Positions 1-13,914 of a DNA stretch of 64,000 nt are shown here, one piece after another. The notes below the pieces were generated by a model. The model saw only the letters and a program-made list of their open reading frames with translations. It was not told the DNA's origin and did no database searches. Within the stretch, counting starts at the first letter, position 1. Every line of letters begins with the position of its first letter. The DNA is from Anseranas semipalmata (taxonomy: Eukaryota; Chordata; Aves; Anseriformes; Anseranatidae). The translations under genes and the position numbers were made by a program. The stretch covers positions 310,241 to 374,240 of the forward strand of contig VXAA01006036.1 in assembly GCA_013399115.1 (NCBI GenBank), read 5' to 3'.

Positions 1-3000
1 CCTTAAAAGATTTTAGCAAACTATGCAATGTCAGAAATTGTAGAGCAGGTCTGTTCTGTTCTAGGAAGAGATATACTCATGAAAAATCTATATATCTAGA
101 GCTACACATAAAGACTGAAATTTCTGCTATTTCTGCATTACTACATTAAGTTACTTCTGAGTTATTTCCATACAAAAGAAATTATATTACTCAAGAATTG
201 AATTCATATATAGACATAGCAAACAGGAGAGAATACATAGTGTAAGACATTTTCCAATTTATTTTATTTTTGATTGTATTCGATTTCAAATTTGAAAAAA
301 TCATATTTAATATGACTAGAATTTATTCCACTACAGTCCACCATTCTTATGCAGGTGCTTTTCGTCTTATAACAATAAAAAAAAACTTAAGTGTCCTATG
401 TACAGATTCTTAGCAAGTAATTTTTCTAATATGTATTATTTGATTAGATTTCTTTAGCTAGTCACTAACTTCTAATTTGCTGGCTTTATGAACTCATGAA
501 ATTCAACAGACCGACTGGAAAATACATGTAAATGTTCCATCATATGTCTAATAAAGTTTTCTATTTCAGCATATTAGAATGCAAAAAATTCCCAAAACAA
601 ACAGTCCCACCTCCTTCTATCCCCAACAACAGATCTTTCTTTTATGGTATCATTTAAGCAAGAAGGTCTGGGAGCAAGGGAACCAATGAAACCTGGCCTA
701 TTATTGATCTGTATTTTAGAGTTAGTTCCCAGATGGATTCATTAACATTTAATTAAGGGTTGAGTTCATGATACAGCCTTTCTCTCCCTGGAAGGCTAAT
801 AGGGTCACTCTTCTCTATTTAGCCACATATTTTTATTGAGATTTTAGAAGCTTAATATCTTAGGACCTCTAACTCTGTCACATTTGGTGAAAATTGGCCA
901 GTCCATTAAAAATTATTGGCAAGGGAACAAACAACAGGCAGTGTGATCACGTATGCCTTGTTTCCTTTACCTCTTCTCTAAATTAGAAAATGTCACAGTT
1001 TTAACATAGGATTTGGCTATGTAATTTTTTTGGACGGTTTTAATACTATATAGACATTTTAAATCCTTTCAAAACAATCTTCAGAACACTTGCTGCCATG
1101 AGGTCTTAATCATGCTTCCTTGAACCAGTCCTTACAAGTTTATTTTCCTTTGCAGTGGTACAAAAATTGTTTTTAACTAAGAAACCCACATCCAATGATG
1201 AAAATGTACAACTGTTTCTATCATACAAAGAGTCTCTGTGCAGTCTTGGAAAGTTCCTTAACAAACAAGTTTTCCTATAAGCAATCAGGAATATTACTCA
1301 ACAACCTGTACGTTGGGTACTGGGCAAGGACTAATTAATTAACACTGAGTACACAGAAATTGTTAAACATTATAAAATGTTCAGTATCTTTAACTAAAGC
1401 ATAGCAAATTGTAGACATTTGTATACACACAGAGGCAAACAACACCAGCAGAACACACTCAAGCAACACATTCAAGGAAGTGTTTATTATCATGGGTAAT
1501 AAAAAACCTAGGAAATTATGTTTTCTTTTAAAAGTGATAATGCTGTCTATAAATTTGCCAGGAAGTGTTGAAGGTCATTTTACCAGAATGTTATAACCAA
1601 CTATGAAGAAAAAACATTTTGTGTATTTCCTTAAAGTCCTATATTTCTTAAAATGTATTTTTCTTTGCTCGATGCTGTTACTGTATTCTGTGAGAGAAGA
1701 TATTTAAATTAAAGCCACTTTTTTCAGTTAGCTTATACAGAAAAAGGTCATTAAAATTAGAACTAACGTTAGTCTTACTTTCCTATGTTCTGTAGTTATT
1801 AATTACAAAGCAAGAATTAGCATGACATTTTTCAATCTACTCCAATTAAATTATTTGAAACTGCATTCTGTTAAGATGCAATTAAGCCATTAATTTTTCA
1901 TTCTCCCATACTTGTGGTTCCAGAGAAGAAATAGTTTTTAAAGCCTTTTAGAACTTAAACACTCTGGAAATACATTCTCATTTCTATTTAATAAATTCTT
2001 ATAATGTTGTAGTGTAATTCCAAATGTGATTTTGCAGATTACTCTTTGAGATAACTAAATGTATCTAAACAAACAGTTTACAGAACTGGAAAATTAGTTC
2101 TAATCCTTTCAAACAGAACAAGGTTAAATCCAATCTGTTCTGTGTTTGGGAAAACTAACTACCCAGATTTTCTGTAAATACAATCCCGTATTGTAAGCAG
2201 AACTAAAAACTTTAAGGATCAACACATTTTTATACTAAGGACAATATTTTTAAATACATGTAGAATGAGTGCTTAAACCAATAGGAAACAGGTCTTCTAA
2301 AAAACATGAGAGAGATAAGAAAAAAAAATGTTAATTGGATGGTGAACCAACAGCTAATCTGCTGGGTAAAGAATAAGCAATTATAAAAAGAGAATTAAAC
2401 TAATTTCAGAAAAGCTTGTGAAATTTGTTGTCTGAAAGCTTTTAGGAGAGAAAAGCCATAGCATTGCCTCCTCCTGTGGAATGATAACAATGATTTACGA
2501 AGCTAAAGTAATTTCTGCTGATTGAGCTCAGTAAAGATTGGTTTCACATGATCAGCTAAAGTACAGCAATGCATGATGTGTAGTGGCCCCACACATTTGA
2601 ACGCACCAGGACATGCTCTTCTAGGTGATCCAAAGGATGGGGGTAGGAAGTTAAAAGCTGCTGCTTTGTTTTCCATACATTTTCCCCTCATTAGGATACA
2701 CTCCTTCTGCAAAATAAGCCACTTCTGGTGGTCGAGAGCAAAGTCTCATTGTAAATGCACAGCAGGATAGTGGCAAAGCTGAGATTAATTCTCCATAGAT
2801 TTATATAGACCTTTCTCACTGCTGATTGCTTGTACTGTTTCAAAGGTGTGTATGTTGCCTTTTTTTATTGCTGGTTACTGACTTTATTCCAGCATATGGT
2901 GGTTGGCGCCATGACACAAAGTGAACATTTTATACTAGAATTAAAGTGGATATTTGACAGTTTCTGTCAGAAAGTTCAGAGAAAAGAATTTGTGAGACAA

Positions 3001-6000
3001 GATTTATTACATATTTTATATGGGACACATCTGTTTCTTTGCTACGTTTTTGTTTAAATAATAAAAAAAAAGCAATGAAGGCTCTTTAAGCAACAAAGAC
3101 TGTCAATAAAAAGCCTGAACAGAAAAACTACATTATTGAGAATGAATTTAATCATTCTGATCTAAAAATGTGCTCCTTGGAAGTATGACTGTCACCTTTC
3201 CCTTTTTATTCAGCCATATAGACAGGATGGGGGCAGGGAATTTCAACCCCAAATTGATTATTGACTACAGGGCTATCTATATTTAAGGGTAAGTCAAATA
3301 GAAATAAATAATCAAATCAAATTTAAGTATTGATATCAGATATTCATATTTAAAAATAAGTGAAATATTAAGATAGATTTTGCCTATTAATAATTTTTTA
3401 GCATCTATAACTGCATTTTCGTGAATTGGAATGTGCCAAATGAACATTCCTCATTTTGAAACTTTCTTATAAAATTACAGATTAGGTATAGTGGGTATAC
3501 AGCAAACCTCTCCACATTGATCTATTAACATCACTAAACCTGATTTAACTTGGCCTCTGAAGTTCAGTGTTTTAAATCTTCATCACATTTGAATCAAAAC
3601 TGAATTTGGAGAACATCTAGCAAGATCCAGTTCAAGAAAAAAAAAGCAGTATACTTTATGCAAGAGAGAGAGAATTTTCAATAAAACTCAGAATTTTTAA
3701 TTAACAACCTTCCTGTTTACAAAGGTTCATATTTAATAAGAAATCCTAAGCTTCACCTTTGGAAATATGAAATATGACGATACAATTTAATCAAACATCA
3801 CAAGCACCAAATAAAGAAATTCTGTTTAAACCACCTATGTTTTTGTGAAAATGCATGTGTATCTTACTTAACTTCTACTTGAAGAACACATCAATAGAAA
3901 AAACAACTCTGTTGGACTACATACATTCTACGCAAATACTTATGATAGATGATTAAAAATACCATAATCATAACATAAGCTCAATAATTTTCCAATAAAA
4001 AAGTAATATTTTCCTTTTCAAAACCACAAAGTTATACCAAATGATTTCATACTACCAATGTATTTATTTAATTCTTGCTTTTAACTCAAAGTTCTTCTAC
4101 ATCTTAGATTTAAGTGGGAAAAATTAGCTAGCTATTAGCTTGAAAGGCCTGTAATTTGAAACAAAATGTAAAAAAAGAGGCAAATTTGGACCTGCAATAT
4201 TTCTCCTTCTTGCCACAAATAAAATACAGCAGTAAGTAGTGTATTTTAGGATACTGATTTTAAAAAGCCTTTTGTCAGGATTCTCTTAATTGAAAGGTTT
4301 CTTTTGTCAGGCTTCTTTTAAAAGAAACAACAACCTGCTTCCCAGTACAAGGCGCATATTTTACTGAGCTTGCCTTCTTTATGATAAACATATAGAAGAA
4401 TATATATTAAAAAAGAATCTCTAAATTTCTAAAGAAAAAATCTACTATTCTCCTTATGGGGAAAGGATGAAGGGAAAAGTAAAGCATGCATAAGACACAT
4501 TAGTCAGGCCATTTTATTTATTCCTAGAAAGCATACGGATACTAACACAATGAAAGAAATTAGAACAGTACACAAGAGAAAAATTCTTGTGTTAGCTTAA
4601 TTTAAGACTGGGAAAATAACAAGAATTATTATTACATCTACGTGATCTATTTTGTTTTTAAAGCTTGTTTATTTTCTCTTGACCTCTATGCTGGCAATAT
4701 CATAATTTATTTTCCCCTCACACTGTATGCAAAAATTTCTATATTGTTCATGTTTATCCTCAAGTAAAAGGAAAGAGAATATGAATATTACATAACAGGA
4801 CCAGGGAAGGTGAGGGCAGCAGCTCAGCCCATGATTGCAGACTTTCTTTTAGACCTACCTCTCGGCCTTAAATTACCTTATTGTTTGCAAGGTAACTTCT
4901 ATCTCTTAGAAGTAGCTTTTACAAAATAATAGTAGGTCAATGTAAAAGACAGGCAGAAGAATAAAAATGTATGATAATTTAACTGAAATCCTAAAAAATT
5001 GAGATAATTCCAACTTTCTACTAGTAGAAGAGTTAAATAGTTAATAGTTGTAGTTGACGTTTTACTACCATTTTGACTCAACCTTAACTAGTAATAGACA
5101 AAAAACTATTTCTGGGAATGATAATTAACACAAACCATACCAATATTATTTGTATCTAAACTCACTCTGATGTAATAACCCAGTCATAATGAACTTAATT
5201 TCTCTTCATTTATTTCTCCATTAGGACAATAAAAGGCAGACTTAAAAAATCACATGCATGCCATGATAGCAGTACTGTTTCAATCAGTTCATCTCTTAAG
5301 AGAAAAGAAGCCTACTGATTTCTCCACCTCTGTTAAGGTGTTCAAAAAGCAACACTGTAACTGTTCTTCGCAGTACAAAGCCAGTGAAATTACAATGGTA
5401 CATTTCTAAATATCTTGCCCTGGCATCCTAAGTATTTAGGCATAAAGATATTACAGTAGGAGTTGCAAAGAGGCTGAAGTGACCTTCTAAAATCAGACTT
5501 TTCTTGCATTTATTAAACGTCTGTCTTCTATTTCAGTTGTAATCTTAAAACACTGTATCATTCATATGTTTTTACTGTCATTCTCCAATTTTGATAGTTT
5601 AGTAGTAATCTGGTACTCCGTCTTTTATCTAGCTTCAAATTTCTGAGAATTGTCCATGAACATTGAGATTGTTAATATTGTTCTCAAAACAAATGGTTCT
5701 GCTAAACCCTGCTCAACAGGTTTGGGTGTCAAATTAGTTTGTCTGTTCGTCTTAGAAAGAAGCCTCGTTCTGGTGGCTATTTCATGTCTGGCCTACAGAT
5801 TTTACTTGTTATTGCTTAACAAAGACAAACACAGTTTACACCATAACAGGTTCTAATCCAGAGCGCTGTGATTTCCTGTTGAAATTTTCAGCAACCAGTA
5901 TTTGTATCAATTGTGCAGAAGCATTAAAACAGGATATTCATGTGTTTGCACAGGTATGAAACATGATTGAGAAAAATGATCAACATACGAAAACTACATA

Positions 6001-9000
6001 AGCCTGCTGAGAAATGCTACATAAATGCATATCAGATTAAGCACGTTATTGTCCTAATTATTTTGTATTATGGTAGCAGGGAAGGGTATTTCCAAGCTTA
6101 ATCCAAACATTACAGTGTGAAATTAAAGAGGATATGGGGCAACATAAGGAGAGGGTGACCAAAGCGGTGGTAGTTATTAATGTCTATTGAGAGTAAGTGT
6201 TTAGGCCTTTCATTATTTATATAAATGCATTAATGTCTTCTATCCTATCCTTTCCATTTTTTCACTCTGCTCTTTTCCTCACAGTAATTTCTTCCATCTA
6301 TGAGTAAACTGCTTACATAGGATATATAATCTAAAATAATTAATCAGTAAGCATCTGTATTTCCCGCCAAGGAAAGCTTTCACAGGGATTTAAGTTATAT
6401 TAGTTCACTGACTTCCAATACCAGCACAAATAGGATAAGACAAGAATGTAAATAGCAGAGCAAATCCAGATAAACTGCATACTAAGGGAGTGACACTGCA
6501 GTGCAAAGAATAATGACACAGGAAGATCATGCAAGAAATTCATTAGAATACAGTAAAGAAGAAAGCAGCTGGACTAGAAGAAGAGTCTACAGAAAACCAA
6601 CACATATAACCTGAGATTTGGTTTACCTATATGCCTGCAATATGAGCACTGGAAGAAATCTACACTACTTGAATAGAAAATAAGGGTTTTGATGAGAATT
6701 TAAAATGTTAGATTCCAGACAAGCTGATATCGATTATACTAAAGATATCAGTGATTCTAGGTATACATTTTATAACAATCATATGCATCATAGTTTTTGG
6801 TATTAAATCAAGGGTATTAATAAGGGCATTCACTATGCCACTCAATTACAGTTAATAGGAAATCCTCTATCAGGAAATGCCAATGACTGTGGCATCCACA
6901 GTAATTCAGTTTAACATAGATAATCAAACTGAAAAGAATCTGGAAGGAACTGTTTCCTCTCAGAGATTCTTTCCTTGCCTTCTAGGAGAGGATGACATTT
7001 TACTTTTAATTACAAGCACTTCTAAATTACATATTACGCACTGCAAGGGAGTTTAGCCCTCCAATTTTATAGTAAGTCATGATTATAGTGGAAACGATTA
7101 CAGCAATCTGATGTATAACTGTCTCAAAAATAATCAATTGAAAGTTTCCTAACAAGTCATATTTTCAATTAACATCAATTTTTAGGACTTTGATGCTGGT
7201 AATTCTTTTGGTAGTGTAGGAGGAAACATTCATTTCAGAGGAAATTCTTCTTTGAATCAGCTCACTGTCAATATTGCATTCGTTAGAGGCATATGGATGC
7301 AATCACATTCCAGGACACCTTATTTGGTGTCTTACGGACTGAGGCTATTGTCCAACTCTACAATCTCAGAGTACCACAGCAATAATGGTCTGTGCTTTGC
7401 AGACTCATGCCGATTTATGTAAATCACTCTTTCATCTGTTTAAATACAACGATCTTTGAGTGATGAAAACAGTTACGACTGTCACAAACAGTTTGAAAGA
7501 TTAAAGTAATTCTGCTGCTGGCATATAAAACAATGTTCCATATCTAAACACAAACTTTGCAAGGTCTGTAATGTCATTGCTGGGAAGGATGAAAAGTTAT
7601 AAGCAAACATTATCACTGCAAGGAAGTATGACATATTTTTCATGTTTGACACTGGACATAAATATCCTCCCACACTGTTTAACGTGAGAACTGCATATGT
7701 GTGGCAGAGATAATAAAACATCTCAGAGAAAACAAATGAAGGAGAAAAAAGAGCTATGACAAGTTGAACAGAAAATACAGCTTTGAAGTTAAAAGTATTC
7801 ATATTTGTACAGTTTATTCGCAAAAGGAAGAATCAGTATTTGACACACAGATTGGACAGTCACAGATTCTGCAAGAGAGTCTGATGCCTTATAGAACTGG
7901 TTATCTTTACAAAGATATGTTTTTTGTTTGATGAAAGCACCTTCATAATTGCAGGTAACAGAAAATCAGGGCAACTGTAAGATGCTTGTAAGTGCTATTC
8001 TTCTGCAGTTGTTTATACACCATATATTAAAAGGCAATTGTGACTGAAATCCAGTGCTCCTTAAAAATTGATTTTGTTGGTTTATTTATTCAGCATTAAA
8101 GGGTTCGAGAGCTTTACAAAGAAAAGGAAACACAAGTGCCATAACCCAATATGTAGGTTAAGGTGGAGGAATACAATGCTAGTGCAAAACAAGCATGTGA
8201 CTTAGTTTCGTATACTGCTTTAGAATATTTTTTTCTAAGATTTCATGGTAACTTTGTTTCTGTGGAAATACTTCTTGGGGAGAAAGGCTATATTTTTCTC
8301 GTAGAGAAGCATGAATTTTCAGTATTTTTCAGGAGCTTTGGATATTTTGGGAAGTCATTACAGGAAAGTTCTACCAAACTGCTATGGATAAAGACTTAAA
8401 ACATAATTTCTATATTGGTTTTATAATCAATATAATGTTGTCCGATTATTAAAGGAAATAAGTGGCAATGTAAATTTCTTCCTCATTTTTGACTGTGTTA
8501 AAATTTATAAAGGTATGTCCTGTTAACAGTAAGAGAGAAACATGAAATATTATTGTATGTTGAAAATGGTATTGATAATACTGTTTTGGAGTATTCTTCT
8601 GTTAACATCCTACCTTATATACTGCTTTGATTGAAAAGCAATAGAGCTTTGAGTGGAAAGACTTTTTTTTGCTTTAATATAAGAAAATATATTATCATCT
8701 TCTCACAACTTAAAATATGTACAGATCCTATAAACTAAGAAAGGAAGGATGCTTTCCTTAGATTAATACAGTGGATGATACTAGATAAAGAATAAATCAT
8801 TGTGTATGGACATCTATAACACAAGAACATTTAAGACTGAATATTTATACAGCCAGGAACAAGTAGGAAATAATCAACAAGAAGCTGTCAGTTTGCCAGC
8901 TGAAATACACTACAGTAGTAGAGTTAAAGAGAAGGTAGTGGGGCAACTTTCTTATATGAATGCTATTATAAGATGGTATATTAGATATTCTGAGGAAGCA

Positions 9001-12000
9001 GAAAGTAGAATTGAGTGAAAAATTTAAACTGGTAATGAGTAACCTGATAATAGAATTATTTGAGTGGGAATATTAAGAATGAAGAAAAAAGATAATTAAG
9101 AAATCTTCGTGGAGGTTACCTTAAAATCAAGATCTAAATGATTTAGGCTTTCAATGATTTGGTTAAAAGAAGTCAAATACCCTTCAACAAGGTTTCACTT
9201 AGAACTCTAAGAATGATCTAAATGATCTAAAATGATCTAAAAACCAGTGATTCCAAACAGAGAATCAGAATTTCATCTTCTTACTGCTGAACAAAGGAGT
9301 AAGAAAATATAGAATCACGGTATTCAATAAGAATTTGTTATTTAAATTTATTTAGAAGAAATTATGTTTCTGGAAATAAAGCTATGAAGGTGGAACAGAG
9401 AGGCATGAAGGCATGGACATATGCACCAGAAAGGAAGTAACAATTCTTTATGTAGTTACAATGACCCAGATCAAACAGTTCACATGATATTGCTTCAGAT
9501 ATTAAAGAGTCAGGAGGTATCTACCTGCATGTTTAGGCAGCCAGATCTATTAGAGAATCAGACAAGTGTCCCTGTTTATCCTCCCCATTCTCATGTCAGA
9601 GAACGGAGTTCTGACCAGAGTTTGGGCCAGTGCACTTGGATATTGTTTTTTCATGACATTTCTTAATTTTTCAATACATTCCCCCAAGAATAATATAAAA
9701 CAGAAAGTAGTTATACAAATGAAGGGGGCTAGGCTTAATAGAATTTATTTCTTATTTTCTTTCCCACTGGACTACCTCAACAATCCTCTATGGTGCATTG
9801 AAACAGGCAAATGAGGGGATGGGGATCAAAGCTCCCGTTCTGCACCAGAAATACATTAAAAAGCACAACAGATTGGATGCATGCCCAGGTAGCTACTGCA
9901 GCCTGGCTAATATTATTAAGAAATCACTGAGCAGTAAAAATCAGATTTAGTGACATTTTCCATGTGGTTGCTAACATTGTCTGAAAAATATACTACCTTC
10001 TGACGTAATGTTGCAGTGACTCACTTAGTCCATGACTATTTTTCGATTGTACAGCACTATGACTGAACAGCATTCATCTTTTATGCAGTATAAGATAAAC
10101 AGCAATTGTAGCAAAGAAATTAATGTAACCAATGTTACTTCCAAGTGCCAGGCTAGAATTCTAAACACAGGACAACTTCTTCTACTATGGGATTGATCTC
10201 AACAGATCTACTCTATTTGACAAATCCCTCCCTCTCCATCTTGTTTGTTACCTTGGGCACTTCAGCGTATCATATGCCTTTCCCAAACAGCGTTCCTTCC
10301 CACTATTAATGATTTTCAGAAACTGTTCTGCCTTGACATCAGACTACTTGCTTCCCAGACTCTTTTGTAAACTAAATGAATTCCTTTAATAGCACAGTCT
10401 CCATCAGCAAGATGCTTTATTCTCGGAGAAATTAAAAGAGGCAGCTATGCACTTCCTATGCTAACTGCTACAAAGACTAAAGACTTTTTGATTCACACAT
10501 TCCAGTATACAAGGGAGGAAATGCAGTCCAGATTAGAGTTCTTACATACTTTCTGACCTGGAACCAATGAAGGGGAATTTGGGACCAGATTTTGCAAGAT
10601 CCTGGATGAATGTGCATTATGCATTTCCATATTTATGACAATGGACAAATAATATGAGATAGTAAAAGGGTAAAATGAAAAATAAATTTTATTAAGGCTA
10701 GTTGCCTACTCCTGTATCTCATCTACTTTCTGGTTCATATTACACTTGAGAGAATGCAGGAAGAGAATAGTGTGTCATGGAAAAGTAACAACAATGGCTG
10801 ATGGCCAACATCCTTTCTAGTGAGCTTGATAACTGCAGTAACCAAACTCTTTTCTCCTTTTCAAAACAGAGTATTTTGTATCTTTCTCACATACAGCTAA
10901 TGATCCTGATTATTTTTGGTGATAATTCGGTATCCAGAGAAGAGCTTTTTTATAAACAATTCTGAGCAAGAGTTTCATTAATTAAGGAGCATTCCAAACC
11001 AACTACTAATTTCATGATTTCAATATTATTTTTGCAAATCATGGCAATTTAAATGGAAAATATTATGAATGTATTTCTGAAAACAAAATGCAGTCATTCA
11101 ATTGGAAATATAATAAGTGTATAGTAATTTATTGCGATTCTTAGGTCTCTATATTGTAGGAAAACTAGTATTTTTTCCCATACAATTAAATCTATTAATG
11201 TTTCTTTCCACTTTCAGAGTACTCTAAGCCCTTTTATAATAGCATGGACATATCAAATACAGCTAATGAAGTATTAACACAGTTTACACATGATGTCTTT
11301 CATGTGGGAATCACACAACACTTGACAAAGATTATCCTTCACTACAAAAAAGAGCAAGAATCATTATTTTACACTCTGTGTACTGGAAAAGTGAGGCTCT
11401 CTGAAAAAGAGATTAACCAACCCTTCTAGCATAACATGTCAAGTAGCTAAACTGGGAATAGAACCTAAAGGTTCTGGCACCTAATTCTCTGTTGAAGGCA
11501 CTAGGCTATGTTACATTCAGTTATACAAAACAGCACTGACATCATCATCAGAAGTACAGTTTATCCCCTCTAGCATTTTAGAATGTCAGTCTCCATAACA
11601 CTCTGTGTGTTTTTTATTACAACACAGCAAGTATTAGATTTAATTGGTATTAATTGTAATTAGGAAATGTAAACAGCTCTGTTAAAGCAAATCAATCTAC
11701 AGTGTTTTTTTTTTTTTTTCTACAGTATTTCCCATTTAGCATTGAGAAGAAATGATGGGAAGTCATGCATCTGAGAAAAACCTGAGTATCTACAAGTTCC
11801 AGCACTATTTCCAAGCCAGAGGTTTCAGAAAAGCATCTGAGCTTTGGATACTTGCTGTGAGCTGGCAGTAAGATAATAGACAATTTTTTCATACGTTTCC
11901 TTAAACCAGCCACAGCTCTTTTTTAAACAAACAAAACTGAAAGCAGATGCTTAACGGATGCTCGGTATTATCAGTTAACTCCTAATTTCAGAGAAGCAAC

Positions 12001-12890
12001 TGAGTTTCCAGACACTTATCTGAACTGAACCTCTGAACTTGAAATTTGTCCAATATCTATTTCAATACCATAAAACAAGACGGTTGTCTGTGTTACTTTC
12101 ATGTATCTTCAGTGCACAGTTTTATAGGATTTCCCTTCTAATGCCACACAAAGTACCACCCACCAATTATAAAGATTCAAATCAATTCAGTAAGTGACTG
12201 AAGGACAAACAGGGTCTGTAGCTCTCAGGACTTTGTACTTGTATATTCTAAGGAAAATGAGTACAAACCGAGGGCAGGTATAACAAAGACATCAAAGGAA
12301 AACATGGAAAGACAGCACAATGGGATTCTCCATGCTTACCACTGAACTTTGAAACATCTGAGATTGTTTCTTTTTGTCTCTTTGTTGATATCTGTCTATT
12401 TTTATGAATGTTTGCTTGTGCTATCTTATATAGTTTCTTTCCTACGAAAAGTTCCATACCATCCCAGTGAATCACAGAAGCTAACAGGCTGGTATATAGA
12501 AACATACTAAAAAATATTTGTTTTGAATTTGAAGATTTGAATACAGGATTTTCTTTTAAGTTAGGTGTATACAGAAAACAAATATTCAAAATAAATGCCT
12601 ACAACTTGTAAAAATGTTAGAACGAACAATGGTTCCTGGTGTTGCCATTTCTTGTCCCCCTCGATGGACTAATGCCCCCTTGATCCAGTTTGGAATCTTG
12701 GAACTCGACAGAAAAACTCATACAGATCTTCAAAACAATTATATTTGAGCTGCTCTTTAAAAATTCAGGAGAACAGGCCCCAGTATTTATTTATAATATC
12801 AAACGTGCGTATAATAATAATGATTATTTATGTGTCTGCATGTTTAGCAATTGAAACTGCTCATCAGTTCTCAGAAAAGAGGCAGGACAT
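1..12890. other. FMN1 intron, 3' part (no gene recognised)
   Basis: AT-rich, CpG-poor sequence without a recognisable exon, RNA gene or mobile element. Open frames are short and lack coding or splice support. The stretch at about 2500-2770 is more complex and less AT-rich than its surroundings and is a possible conserved non-coding element, which cannot be tested without alignment. A short tandem array of AATGATCTAA units lies near 9211-9241. Confidence 0.7.
12886..12890. repeat. Left target-site duplication (GACAT)
   Basis: The five bases GACAT directly precede the TG terminus of the solo LTR and recur directly after its CA terminus at 13910-13914. Confidence 0.75.
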
Positions 12891-13909
12891 TGTGGTGGTT
12901 TTACGCTGCTGGGCAGCTGAACTCCACCACAACCACTTTCTCACTCCCACTCCTCAAAGGAAAAGGGGGACAAAATACAATGGAAAGGGCTCAAGGGTTG
13001 AGATAAGGACAGGGAGATCACCCACCAATTATTGCCATGGGCAAAACAGACTCAGCATAGGGAGATTAATAGAATTTATTGCCTATCACTAGCAGAGTAG
13101 AGCAGTGAGAAACTAAAAGCAAACCACAAACACCTTCCCCCATCCACCCTCTTCTACCTCCTCCCCCCGAGCGGCGCAGGGGAATGGGGAATGGGGGCTG
13201 TGGTCAGTCCCTAATGCTGCGTCTCTGCCGCTCCTTCACGGTCACTCTCTGCCCCTGCTCCACGTGGGGTCCCTCCCACGGGATGCCGTCCTTCCTGAAC
13301 TGATCCTGCGTGGGCTTCCCACAGGCTGCAGCTCTTCAGGAACTGCTCCCATATGGATCCATACCACGGGGTCCATCCCTCAGGACCAAACTGCTCCAAC
13401 ATGGCTCCCCCACGGGTGGCAGTTCCCGCCAGATCACCTGCTCCTGTGTGGGCTCCTCTCCATGGGCCGCAGCCTCCTTCAGACCACATCCACCTGCTCC
13501 ATGTGGGCTCCTCCATGGGCTGCAGCGTGGAGATCTGCTCCGTGTGGTACCCATGGGCTGCAGGGGGATGGCCTGCTCCACCATGGGCCTCTCCACGGGC
13601 CACAGGGGAACTTCTGCTGCGGCGCCTGGAGCACCTCCTGCCCTCCTTCTGCACTGACCTGGGTGTCTGCAAGGCTGTTTCTCACTCAGCTGCTGTTGTG
13701 CAGCAGTTTTTTTTTCCCTTTCTTAACTCTGCTCTCCCAGAGGCACAACCAGCATCACTCCTTGGCTCGGCTCTGGCCAGCGGCAGGTCCATTTTGTAGC
13801 CGTCTGGATCTGGCTCTTATCTAACCTGGTGCAGCTGCTGGGCTCTGCTCACAGAGGCCGCCACTGCAGCCCCCCTGCTACCAAACCCATGCCATGTAAA
13901 CCCAATACA
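12891..13909 (-). mobile_element. Solo LTR of an avian endogenous retrovirus, complete
   Basis: A 1019-bp GC-rich block in AT-rich intron, bounded by TGTGGTGG and AATACA (TG...CA) and flanked by perfect 5-bp GACAT duplications. On the minus strand it starts TGTATTGGGTTTACATGGCA, a start that I recognise from common avian LTRs. A polyadenylation signal AATAAA lies at 13075-13080, about 185 bp before its 3' end, which fixes the orientation as minus, the same as FMN1. No internal retroviral region or second LTR is present, so it is a solo LTR left by recombination. Several overlapping open frames inside it are shadows of its GC-rich composition and are not genes. The 5-bp duplication suits an ERVL- or ERVK-like integrase; the exact family needs a repeat library. 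Confidence 0.85.
13075..13080 (-). promoter_or_regulatory. LTR polyadenylation signal AATAAA
   Basis: The plus strand reads TTTATT. On the minus strand the AATAAA lies in the position expected near the R/U5 boundary of the LTR. It is in the sense orientation of FMN1 and could cause premature polyadenylation of that transcript. Confidence 0.5.
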
Positions 13910-13914
13910 GACAT
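13910..13914. repeat. Right target-site duplication (GACAT)
   Basis: Second copy of the GACAT duplication, immediately after the CA end of the LTR. Confidence 0.75.

Noticed and set aside
7185..7424. Plus-strand open frame of 79 codons after an AG (DFDAGNSFGSVGG start)
   Set aside because: It has a plausible acceptor but no in-phase partner exon and no recognisable family. Frames of this length are expected by chance in 64 kb at this base composition.
12248..12589. Minus-strand 113-codon open frame
   Set aside because: No splice context, no recognised family and no coding-like composition; ORFs of this size are expected by chance.
13211..13824. Overlapping open frames of 68-186 codons on both strands
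   Set aside because: They lie wholly inside the GC-rich solo LTR, overlap one another in five frames, and reflect stop-poor composition rather than genes.
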